Assembly: GCA_964517555.1 (NCBI GenBank)
Contig: CAZFEF010000030.1
Location: 1-6,238, forward strand
Source: DAONDZ01 sp964517555
GTDB taxonomy: Bacteria; Patescibacteriota; Patescibacteriia; Patescibacteriales; UBA12465
Reading direction: 5' to 3'
DNA: 6,238 nucleotides
Position numbers and translations under genes: made by a program. Numbering within the stretch: the first letter of the stretch is position 1; each line of letters opens with the position of its first letter. Shown in pieces: positions 1 to 5,304 of the stretch. A model generated the notes under the pieces. That model was not told the origin of the DNA and ran no database searches. It saw only the letters and a list, made by a program, of their open reading frames with translations.

Positions 1-228
1 ACTGGTGGAGTAGTGGGTTCTCTTACTGCTGGTCCCCTCTGTGCTACCCCGGGTGGGGTGGCGGCTTGCTCTATTTATACCGGTACTGGGGTTTGTCTTT
101 CTGGTGGAACAGGGACGCAACAAGATCCTTGCATAGTTAGCACGCCAGCTGATTTAGATGATGTTCGCAACAATCTTTCTTTTTACTATAGGCAAGAGGC
201 TGATATTGATCTTAATGTCACCTTATAA
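1..228 (+). CDS. GLUG-repeat surface-type protein, upstream segment (5' partial, ends at frameshift)
   Basis: The frame is open from the first base of the window, so the gene starts upstream; an internal ATG at 13 is not needed as a start. It ends at TAA 226-228. The segment is rich in Gly, Ser and Thr and has four Cys within about 30 residues, which would fit disulfides in an exported protein (inference). From about position 109 it reads GTGTQQDPCIVSTPADLDDV, then RNNLSFYYRQEADIDL. This is the usual lead-in of GLUG-type proteins (GTGT.EDPY.I.T..DL..IR.NL...Y.L.ADIDL). In such proteins the text continues with a YNTGSGWDPIGT-like stretch, which is present here but in the +1 frame from about 224. 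I therefore read this as the front part of the protein encoded through 1360. Function is unknown; an adhesin or cell-envelope role is a guess from the family. Confidence 0.6.
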   Translation, partial: TGGVVGSLTAGPLCATPGGVAACSIYTGTGVCLSGGTGTQQDPCIVSTPADLDDVRNNLSFYYRQEADIDLNVTL

Positions 229-1360
229 CACTGGCTCCGGTTGGGATCCGATTGGTACTAGTCTGCATAATTTTTCAGGAAAATATGATGGCAATGGATA
301 TGCTATTTATAATCTTTATATAAATCGTCCGACGACTGATGGTGTTGGTTTGTTTGGTAATACCTCCGGAACCATTTTAACTAATGTTAGATTGATAGGT
401 ATTAATGTATCTGGGAATCATAATACCGGTGGTTTGGTGGGATATAATAGTTACTCTTCTATCGTTTCCGAAAGCTATACTACCGGGGTATTGAGTGGCG
501 GTAGCGGCATCGGCGGTCTTGTGGGGACTAATGATCATTCCTCATCTATTTCTGATAGTTATTCTACCGTCACCGTGACTGGCAGCGGAGCTACTGAAGA
601 ACATATTGGTGGTCTAGTTGGCGGTAATTGGAATTCTTCTAGTATTTCTAATTGTTATTTTGATGGCGTGGTGAGCAGTACTAGTGATGGTCCGGGGACT
701 AATTGTTTAAATATTGGCGGTTTAGTGGGCGGTAATACCGGAAATATTTATTATAGCCATTCCAGCGGCACAGTTACTAGCACTGATACCGGTGCTGATT
801 GTACAGCCGGTTTAATCGGAGGCAATTGGGATGCTGGTGTTATTGAAGATAGTTATTCGAGTGCTGTGATAAATAGTAATGCTGCTAGTGTGGGTGGTTT
901 AGTTGGTGGCACTAATTCTGGCTGCACTATTTCTCGAAGTTATTCTACTGGTGTGGTATATGCCGCTGGTAATTTAGTGGGAGGTTTAGTTGGCGCCAAT
1001 TGGGGGGCTGCTATTTCTGATTGCTATTCTCTTAGCCCCGTAACCGGAAATGATGGCGTGGGAGGTTTAATAGGAGCTGATGGGGGTGGCGCAGTTACTG
1101 ACCGAAGTTACGCCGCTGGTCTTGTCATCGGCAATAGTAATACCGGCGGTTTTGCCGGAAATAATTGGGGAGGTACAGTAATTAATTCTTTTTTTGATTA
1201 TGAGACTACTAATCAATCCGATTCTTCTGGAGCTACCTCCGAAGATACTGCTTGGATGAAGGCTGGTGACAACTCTTCTAATAACTTCATCACTGCTGGT
1301 TTTTGGGATTTTACTACCATTTGGACTAAGAATGCTGGTGAATATCCGACTCTGCAGTAA
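215..1360 (+). CDS. GLUG-repeat surface-type protein, downstream segment (C-terminus)
   Basis: This is the continuation of the preceding segment in the +1 frame, ending at TAA 1358-1360. The frame is open from ATG 158, but residues encoded at 158-214 do not look like the family, whereas those from about 224 (YNTGSGWDPIGTS) do; ATG 215 marks the practical beginning. Next comes FSGKYDGNGYAIYNLYINRP, the usual FDGNGYTI.NLYI block. About ten glycine-rich units follow, most opening with GGLVG or GGLIG and carrying S.SYS.G-type strands. The C-terminus (FFDYETTNQSD, GFWDFTTIWT, EYPTLQ) is the standard closing block, so the 3' end is intact. GLUG units (Pfam GLUG motif) occur in secreted and surface proteins such as IgA-peptidase relatives and are expected to form repetitive beta structure. 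No catalytic residues are visible. No credible ribosome site precedes 158 or 215, so independent translation is unlikely. Confidence 0.65.
   Translation: MSPYNTGSGWDPIGTSLHNFSGKYDGNGYAIYNLYINRPTTDGVGLFGNTSGTILTNVRLIGINVSGNHNTGGLVGYNSYSSIVSESYTTGVLSGGSGIGGLVGTNDHSSSISDSYSTVTVTGSGATEEHIGGLVGGNWNSSSISNCYFDGVVSSTSDGPGTNCLNIGGLVGGNTGNIYYSHSSGTVTSTDTGADCTAGLIGGNWDAGVIEDSYSSAVINSNAASVGGLVGGTNSGCTISRSYSTGVVYAAGNLVGGLVGANWGAAISDCYSLSPVTGNDGVGGLIGADGGGAVTDRSYAAGLVIGNSNTGGFAGNNWGGTVINSFFDYETTNQSDSSGATSEDTAWMKAGDNSSNNFITAGFWDFTTIWTKNAGEYPTLQ
217..228 (+). other. Frameshift site in the GLUG-repeat gene
   Basis: Family-like sequence leaves the first frame after ADIDLN (codons to 216) and resumes in the +1 frame as PYNTGSGW (codons from 221). 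The first frame then hits TAA at 226. One extra base, or two missing bases, around 217-223 would join the two parts cleanly. There is no long homopolymer and no familiar slippery heptamer, so a mutation or assembly error is more likely than programmed frameshifting. Confidence 0.6.
428..1190 (+). repeat. Array of degenerate GLUG coding repeats
   Basis: Nine units begin with a GG/AG-[LF]-[VIA]-G coding motif at 428, 512, 608, 716, 806, 893, 983, 1061 and 1145; a tenth, more diverged unit (VGLFGNTSG) precedes them at about 344. Spacing varies from about 78 to 108 bp, always in multiples of three. DNA identity between units is low apart from the GGTGGTTTAGTTGG-like core, so this is an old protein-level repeat rather than a recent tandem duplication. 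Confidence 0.75.
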
Positions 1361-1379
1361 TAATTTGTTTAAGTTTAAT

Positions 1380-1409
1380 AAAGAGGTCGACAAATAGTCG
1401 ATCTCTTTT
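1380..1409 (+). terminator. Hairpin terminator after the GLUG gene
   Basis: AAAGAGGTCGAC (1380-1391) pairs with GTCGATCTCTTT (1397-1408) as a 12-bp stem with one G-U pair and the five-base loop AAATA. The 3' side ends in TTTT (1406-1409). It starts 20 nt after the GLUG stop codon and sits immediately before the heat-shock promoter, so it should insulate the operon from upstream transcription. The U-run is short and partly inside the stem, so efficiency is uncertain. Confidence 0.7.
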
Positions 1410-1434
1410 AGCACTCTCTTGACAGGAGTGCTAA
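1408..1434 (+). promoter_or_regulatory. CIRCE operator (HrcA binding site)
   Basis: TTAGCACTC (1408-1416), a nine-base spacer (1417-1425) and GAGTGCTAA (1426-1434) match the CIRCE consensus in all 18 arm positions and in spacer length. CIRCE is the operator bound by dimeric HrcA to repress chaperone genes. The site lies 33 bp before hrcA itself, so the operon is predicted to be autorepressed. I found no second copy in the window. Confidence 0.95.
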
Positions 1435-1447
1435 TGAGGATTATAAT
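1419..1447 (+). promoter_or_regulatory. Sigma-70-type promoter of the heat-shock operon
   Basis: TTGACA at 1419-1424 and TATAAT at 1442-1447 both match consensus perfectly, with the ideal 17-bp spacing. The -35 box lies wholly inside the CIRCE spacer, so HrcA binding should directly exclude RNA polymerase. Transcription is predicted to start at about 1454. This is a housekeeping-type promoter, so heat control would come from repression rather than an alternative sigma factor. Confidence 0.9.
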
Positions 1448-1453
1448 AGGGGC

Positions 1454-1457
1454 GGAG
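1454..1457 (+). promoter_or_regulatory. Ribosome binding site of hrcA at the mRNA 5' end
   Basis: GGAG lies 10 nt before the ATG at 1468, which supports that start. It coincides with the predicted transcription start (about 1454), so the Shine-Dalgarno would be at the extreme 5' end of a leader of about 14 nt. It is the only clear Shine-Dalgarno site in the operon. Confidence 0.6.
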
Positions 1458-1467
1458 TATAAAAATT

Positions 1468-2157
1468 ATGATTTCTAATCGCCGCCAAATTATTTTGAAT
1501 GCCATTATCAAGGAATATATTAGGACCGCCGAACCGGTCAGTTCTGGGGTATTGGTTAATAAGTACAAATTATCCGCTTCGCCAGCCACTGTCAGAAATG
1601 AAATGATGGCCCTGGAGGAAGAGGGATATATTCACCAACCCCATACTTCTGCTGGTCGAGTGCCGACTGAGAAGGCTTTTGCTTTGAAGCTGCAGGAATT
1701 GATATCCGGTAGTCAAAAGAAGTTAAACAGCAAAGACGAACAAATTTTGGCCGCCGCTTTAGCCGGTGCCAAAAAAGATTTTCGTCCGGCAGCCAAGGCC
1801 GTTGCTGAAATTTCCGGTAATGCTGTTTTTTGGGCTTTTCACAAAAATGATCTTTATCACACCGGCTTGTCTAATTTATTTTCTCAGGCCGAGTTTAAGC
1901 AGGTAGATTTAGTTTGTGACGTTTCGGTAGTTATCGATCGGATGGAGGAAATTATTGATGGATTGTTTGAGCGTTTGGATTTTGGCCCTCAAATTTTAAT
2001 CGGCCAGCAAAATCCTTTCGGCAACTTTTTGGGCGTAGCTTTGCTAAAGTACAAGCAGAATAACCAAACCGGCCTAGTGGGGATTTTGAGCCCTCTGCGG
2101 GCTGATTACGAAAACCATTTAGCCTTGATAAATTATCTAGCTAAAAAATTAAATTAA
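1468..2157 (+). CDS. hrcA: HrcA-family heat-shock repressor, internally shortened
   Basis: HrcA is a cytoplasmic DNA-binding repressor that binds CIRCE and needs chaperone (GroE) help to stay active. The N-terminus is a good winged-helix match: RRQIILNAIIKEYIRTAEPV (6-24), LSASPATVRNEM (35-46), and GYIHQPHTSAGRVPTEKAF (53-71), the family's signature. The last part also fits: HTGLSNLFSQAEF (131-143), ILIGQQNPFG (176-185) and LRADYENHLALINYLAKKL (210-228), matching the family's GG.SNLL..PEF, IG.EN and RMDY blocks. The protein has 229 residues against roughly 340 in typical HrcA. Both ends are present, and the missing part is the middle, between ISGNAVFW (115-122) and the SNLF block, where the family carries an inserted alpha/beta domain. 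So it looks like a compact form rather than a truncation. ATG 1468 is set by GGAG and the promoter. It is the first gene of the operon and lies next to its own operator. Confidence 0.9.
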   Translation: MISNRRQIILNAIIKEYIRTAEPVSSGVLVNKYKLSASPATVRNEMMALEEEGYIHQPHTSAGRVPTEKAFALKLQELISGSQKKLNSKDEQILAAALAGAKKDFRPAAKAVAEISGNAVFWAFHKNDLYHTGLSNLFSQAEFKQVDLVCDVSVVIDRMEEIIDGLFERLDFGPQILIGQQNPFGNFLGVALLKYKQNNQTGLVGILSPLRADYENHLALINYLAKKLN

Positions 2158-2168
2158 TATTAATTTAA
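2149..2168. repeat. 20-bp perfect AT palindrome at the hrcA-grpE junction
   Basis: TTAAATTAATATTAATTTAA is identical to its reverse complement and overlaps the hrcA stop codon (2155-2157). It contains no G or C, so an RNA hairpin would be weak. It could be a protein site, a weak mRNA-processing structure, or chance in AT-rich sequence. Confidence 0.45.
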
Positions 2169-2174
2169 GTTCAT

Positions 2175-2648
2175 ATGTCCCTAACTGAAGAAAAAAAAGA
2201 AACCAACGGCACCGAAGAGGTGATAACTGAAAACCAGGAACAAACCGTTAAAGAGTTAAATGATAAGTATTTGCGGGCCTTGGCTGATTACCAAAATCTG
2301 TCTCGGCAAGTTGAAAAAGACAAAAGTGATTTTTATCAATTTGCTTTAGCTGATTTTCTCTATGATCTTTTGCCAATCTACGAACATCTTAAATTAGCGA
2401 TTGTTAATTTAAATGAGGCCGAAGCTCAGAGTCCTTGGGTGGAAGGAGTAAGGCATGTCTTGAAACAATTCAAAGATCTTTTAACTGAAAAGGGAGTAGA
2501 AGAGATAATAACTTTAGGACAGAAATTTGATCCAGAATGCATGGAGGCGGTTTCTGGCCAAGGAGAAATAGTGACTAAGGAAGTCAAGGCTGGTTATCGC
2601 TTGAGGGGAAAGGTTATTATTCCCGCTAAAGTTATTGTCCAAGAATAA
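2175..2648 (+). CDS. grpE: GrpE nucleotide exchange factor for DnaK
   Basis: GrpE is a homodimeric cytoplasmic cochaperone that releases ADP from DnaK and so resets the folding cycle; its long helices often act as a thermosensor. The 157-residue protein has a charged, disordered N-terminus (1-25). A long helical region follows: LNDKYLRALADYQNLSRQVE (28-47), then ALADFLYDLLPIYEHLKLAI (57-76). The beta-wing domain contains GVEEI (107-111), FDPECMEAVSG (118-128) and GYRLRGKVIIPAKVIV (140-155), the family's FDP..H.AV and GY.L.G+VIRPA.V.V signatures with the usual His replaced by Cys or Met and the Arg by Ile. Length is normal to short. ATG 2175 follows hrcA by 17 nt and has no Shine-Dalgarno, only AT-rich sequence, so it probably depends on the hrcA transcript and perhaps on coupling. 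Confidence 0.95.
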   Translation: MSLTEEKKETNGTEEVITENQEQTVKELNDKYLRALADYQNLSRQVEKDKSDFYQFALADFLYDLLPIYEHLKLAIVNLNEAEAQSPWVEGVRHVLKQFKDLLTEKGVEEIITLGQKFDPECMEAVSGQGEIVTKEVKAGYRLRGKVIIPAKVIVQE

Positions 2649-2672
2649 TTAATTGCACCGACGGTTTTATCT

Positions 2673-2689
2673 ACTTAAATTATTTAAGT
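2673..2689. repeat. Inverted repeat in the grpE-hsp20 gap
   Basis: ACTTAAAT, a single T, then ATTTAAGT form a 17-bp near-palindrome with eight-base arms. As RNA it could give a weak seven-pair stem with loop UUA, followed by a short U-run. It might be a weak attenuator or processing site. The octamer TTTAAGTT that it contains (2683-2690) also occurs at 2164-2171 and 1368-1375, in the two preceding intergenic stretches. Confidence 0.35.
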
Positions 2690-2714
2690 TTTAACTCCGT
2701 TGATTAATAATATT

Positions 2715-3152
2715 ATGTCCTTAATCAAATGGACTCCATTCTGGGCTGACAATTCCTTTGAGGACATGGAAAAGATGTTCTCGGAAATGTTGCCAACTGT
2801 TCGCGGTAGCCAAGTGGGTTTTACCCCGGCGATTGATATGTATGAAGATCAGGATCAGGTCATTGTGGAAACTCAATTAGCTGGTATTGATCCGGAGAAA
2901 ATCGATTTAGCCGTAGACAATGATGTTTTGACTATCAAGGGTGAGAGCGAGAAACGAAGCGAAGTGGAAGACAAAAATTATTACCGCCAAGAAATTCGTC
3001 GCGGTTCCTTCTTCCGTTCTATTCCTTTGCCAGCTCGAGTTTTGGGCGACAAAGCCAGCGCTGAGACCGTTAATGGCATCTTGAAGATTTCCATCCCCAA
3101 AGCTCCAGAGGCCAAGCCAAAAGTGATTAAAATCCAGGCTCAGAAAAAATAA
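2715..3152 (+). CDS. hsp20: Hsp20/alpha-crystallin small heat-shock protein
   Basis: Small heat-shock proteins are ATP-independent holdases that form oligomers and pass unfolding proteins to DnaK. This 145-residue protein has a short N-terminal arm containing an aromatic-rich start (WTPFW, 6-10) and FEDMEKMF (15-22). The alpha-crystallin domain runs from about 35 to 130: PAIDMYEDQDQVIVETQLAG (38-57), VLTIKGE (71-77), YRQEIRRGSFFRSIPLP (90-106) and the signature A..VNGILKISIPK (115-129). The C-terminal tail has an I-x-I motif (IKI, 138-140) that normally docks into neighbouring subunits. ATG 2715 is preferred: it gives a standard N-terminus, whereas the in-frame TTG at 2700 adds only INNI-like residues. 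No Shine-Dalgarno precedes either. It lies between grpE and dnaK on the same strand and is presumably controlled by the same CIRCE promoter. Confidence 0.93.
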   Translation: MSLIKWTPFWADNSFEDMEKMFSEMLPTVRGSQVGFTPAIDMYEDQDQVIVETQLAGIDPEKIDLAVDNDVLTIKGESEKRSEVEDKNYYRQEIRRGSFFRSIPLPARVLGDKASAETVNGILKISIPKAPEAKPKVIKIQAQKK

Positions 3153-3153
3153 T

Positions 3154-3357
3154 ATGACTTTTAGAAATGGCTTTAGTCTTCTGTCTCTAGCTCTGGTGAT
3201 CTTGATTATGGCCGTTGTGTTTCTGGCCTGGGGAGCTAGCCAAAAAAATTGGCTACCTGGCTCCAAAGATCGGCGGGAGTTAAAGGTTGAGTTAAATAAT
3301 CTGGAAAACCAGAACGAAGAGCACAATCAAGAATTAACAAATAATTTAAATAATTAA
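3154..3357 (+). CDS. Small single-helix membrane protein of unknown function, pilin-like N-terminus
   Basis: I do not recognise this 67-residue protein. It begins MTFRNGFSLLSLALVILIMA, has one strongly hydrophobic segment (7-26, extending to about W26), then a hydrophilic C-terminal half rich in Asn, Glu and Leu (RRELKVELNNLENQNEEHNQ, 40-59) that looks like a short coiled coil. The basic residue before the helix predicts a cytoplasmic N-terminus and an outside C-terminus. RNG-FSLLS resembles a type IV prepilin leader (G then F-T/S-L-x-E) with Ser in place of the usual Glu5, but the rest is far too short for a pilin. The ATG follows the hsp20 stop by one base and the stop is 5 nt before dnaK, so translation is probably coupled and the gene is heat-induced with its neighbours. 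A membrane anchor or envelope-stress helper is possible but unproven. Tight packing in frame with both neighbours argues that it is a real gene. Confidence 0.7.
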   Translation: MTFRNGFSLLSLALVILIMAVVFLAWGASQKNWLPGSKDRRELKVELNNLENQNEEHNQELTNNLNN

Positions 3358-3362
3358 AAAAT

Positions 3363-5246
3363 ATGGGAAAGATTTTAGGTATTGACTTGGGCACCACTAA
3401 TTCGGCCATGGCTATCATGGAAGGAGGGGCCCCAAAAATAATTGAAAACATCGAGGGTAATCGTACCACTCCTTCGATCGTGGCTATTGCTAAGAATGGT
3501 GAACGCTTGGTGGGACAAACGGCTAAGCGTCAAGCAGTGATCAATCCAGAAAACACTGTCTATGCGGTTAAGCGTTTGATCGGCCGCCGCAGTGACGATC
3601 CAGAGGTGAAGCGCGATGAAGAAACCATGCCCTACAAGATTGTGGAATCTGGCGCTGGTGTTAAGGTTCTGATGAACGGCAAAGAACACTCCCCTCAGGA
3701 GATTTCGGCTATGATTTTAGCTAAGTTAAAAGCGGATGCTGAGGCTAAATTAGGTGAACCGATTACTGAAGCGATTATTACTGTCCCGGCCTATTTTGAC
3801 GATTCTCAACGTCAGGCCACCAAAGATGCCGGTCAAATTGCCGGCTTAGATGTCAAGAGAATAATCAATGAGCCGACGGCCGCCGCCTTAGCTTATGGAT
3901 TCGACAAGAAACAAGGCCAGAAAATTGTTGTCTATGATTTGGGTGGCGGAACTTTTGATGTTTCCGTGTTGGACATTTCGGCTGATACCGTGGAGGTTAA
4001 AGCTACTAACGGCGATACTCATTTGGGCGGGGAAGATTTTGACAAGCGCTTGATCGATTGGATTATCGAGGAATTTAAAAAAGATCAAGGCATTGATCTC
4101 TCCAAAGACACTTTGGCTCTTCAGAGAATCAAGGAGTCAGCTGAGAAAGCTAAGATTGAATTATCTACTACCAACGAGACTGAAATCAACCAACCTTTTA
4201 TCACCACCGATCAAAATGGACCCAAGCATCTGGTGATGAAATTAAGTCGCTCTAAGATGGAATCTTTAGTGATGGATTTGGTGGACAAAACTATTGAGCC
4301 CTGCAAAAAGGCTTTAGCTGATTCTGGTTTTTCGCTAAATGATATTAATGAAGTGCTTTTAGTCGGCGGTATGACCCGCATGCCTATAGTTCAGCAAAAG
4401 GTTAAGGAGTTTTTCGGCAAAGAGCCTAACCTCAGTGTCAACCCGGATGAAGTAGTGGCCTTGGGAGCTGCAGTTCAGGCTGGAGTTCTCCAGGGGGACG
4501 TCAAAGACGTTTTACTATTAGACGTTACGCCGCTAACATTAGGAATCGAAACCTTAGGCTCGGTGTCGACGCCGCTTATTGAACGCAACACTACTATCCC
4601 GACCTCTAAGTCGCAGATTTTCTCTACCGCAGCTGATAATCAGCCCAGCGTGGAAATTCATATTTTGCAAGGAGAAAGACCGATGGCTAGCGACAACAAG
4701 ACCTTAGGGCGTTTCATTCTCGACGGGATTCCGCCAGCACCACGAGGTGTGCCTCAGGTGGAGGTCAAATTTGATATCGATGCCAATGGCATTCTAAATG
4801 TCTCTGCTACTGACAAGGCTACCGGCAAGCAGCAGCAAATTACCATCACCGCTTCTTCTGGTTTATCCAAAGAAGAAATTGAGAAAATGAAAAAAGAGGC
4901 TGAGCTTCATGCTGATGAAGATAAAAAGAAAAGAGAAAACATTGAAATCAAGAATCAGGCCGATGCTGTTTGTTTTTCCACTGATAAATTACTCAAAGAA
5001 AGTGGCGAGAAAATGAAACCTGAAGACAAAAAAGAATTGGAAGAGAAGTTAGAGGCCTTAAAGAAGGTTAAAGATGGTGAGCAATATGCTGAGATGAAGA
5101 CTAAAATGGAAGAATTGACTACTGTGGCCCAGAGAATCGGCACTGCTATGTATCAAGCTAACCAGGCAGAATCCAAAGAAGCTCCGGCCGCTGATGCTAA
5201 AAATGACGATCAGGTGGTTGAAGGTGAAGTGGAGGAGAAAAAATAA
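3363..5246 (+). CDS. dnaK: DnaK (Hsp70) molecular chaperone
   Basis: DnaK is the ATP-driven cytoplasmic Hsp70 that binds exposed hydrophobic peptides, with DnaJ stimulating hydrolysis and GrpE exchanging nucleotide. The 627-residue protein is full length. The ATPase domain shows GIDLGTTNS (6-14), catalytic Lys70 in YAVKRLIG, VPAYFDDSQRQATKDAG (141-157), INEPTAAALAYG (168-179), YDLGGGTFDVS (191-201) with Thr197, and VLLVGGMTRMP (331-341). The linker is DVLLLDVTPLTLGIETLG (382-399). The substrate domain follows (IERNTTIPTSKSQ at 406-418, LDGIPPAPRGVPQ at 453-465, FDIDANGILNVSA at 470-482), then the helical lid (about 503-600) and an acidic tail ending VVEGEVEEKK. It has the long N-lobe insert around 76-98 typical of most bacterial DnaK but not of Firmicutes-type. 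ATG 3363 lacks a Shine-Dalgarno and follows AT-rich sequence, 5 nt after the small membrane protein gene. No key residue is missing. Confidence 0.98.
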   Translation: MGKILGIDLGTTNSAMAIMEGGAPKIIENIEGNRTTPSIVAIAKNGERLVGQTAKRQAVINPENTVYAVKRLIGRRSDDPEVKRDEETMPYKIVESGAGVKVLMNGKEHSPQEISAMILAKLKADAEAKLGEPITEAIITVPAYFDDSQRQATKDAGQIAGLDVKRIINEPTAAALAYGFDKKQGQKIVVYDLGGGTFDVSVLDISADTVEVKATNGDTHLGGEDFDKRLIDWIIEEFKKDQGIDLSKDTLALQRIKESAEKAKIELSTTNETEINQPFITTDQNGPKHLVMKLSRSKMESLVMDLVDKTIEPCKKALADSGFSLNDINEVLLVGGMTRMPIVQQKVKEFFGKEPNLSVNPDEVVALGAAVQAGVLQGDVKDVLLLDVTPLTLGIETLGSVSTPLIERNTTIPTSKSQIFSTAADNQPSVEIHILQGERPMASDNKTLGRFILDGIPPAPRGVPQVEVKFDIDANGILNVSATDKATGKQQQITITASSGLSKEEIEKMKKEAELHADEDKKKRENIEIKNQADAVCFSTDKLLKESGEKMKPEDKKELEEKLEALKKVKDGEQYAEMKTKMEELTTVAQRIGTAMYQANQAESKEAPAADAKNDDQVVEGEVEEKK

Positions 5247-5255
5247 TAGATTGAA

Positions 5256-5286
5256 CAAAAACTGCCTCCTTTGAGGTCAGTTTTTG
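5256..5286 (+). terminator. Strong hairpin between dnaK and dnaJ (terminator/attenuator)
   Basis: CAAAAACTG (5256-5264) pairs with CAGTTTTTG (5278-5286). Inside, CCTC (5265-5268) pairs with GAGG (5273-5276), with loop CTTT and one bulged T (5277), giving a 13-bp stem. The 3' arm contains TTTTT and the 5' arm AAAAA, as in a bidirectional-type intrinsic terminator. It lies 9 nt after the dnaK stop and 18 nt before the dnaJ ATG. Partial termination would set DnaK above DnaJ; alternatively it protects the dnaK mRNA 3' end. Confidence 0.75.
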
Positions 5287-5304
5287 TAGGATTAATTTCG
5301 GATT

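Noticed and set aside
158..214. ATG 158 as the true start of the downstream GLUG frame.
   Set aside because: Residues encoded at 158-214 in this frame are unlike the family, while the other frame over the same bases matches it well; this overlap is a by-product of the frameshift.
428..1190. CRISPR array or DNA-level tandem repeat.
   Set aside because: Spacing is irregular, repeats are degenerate, all periods are multiples of three and the protein pattern explains them.
2653..2681. Possible internal promoter before hsp20 (TTGCAC, 17 bp, TAAATT).
   Set aside because: Each box matches consensus at only three to four of six positions, which is expected by chance in AT-rich sequence.
2700..2714. 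TTG start at 2700 for hsp20, adding five residues.
   Set aside because: The ATG at 2715 gives a normal N-terminus, and no ribosome site favours the TTG.
2907..3326. 139-residue minus-strand open frame opposite hsp20 and the small membrane gene.
   Set aside because: It is antisense to well-supported genes and resembles no family; it reflects codon bias on the + strand.
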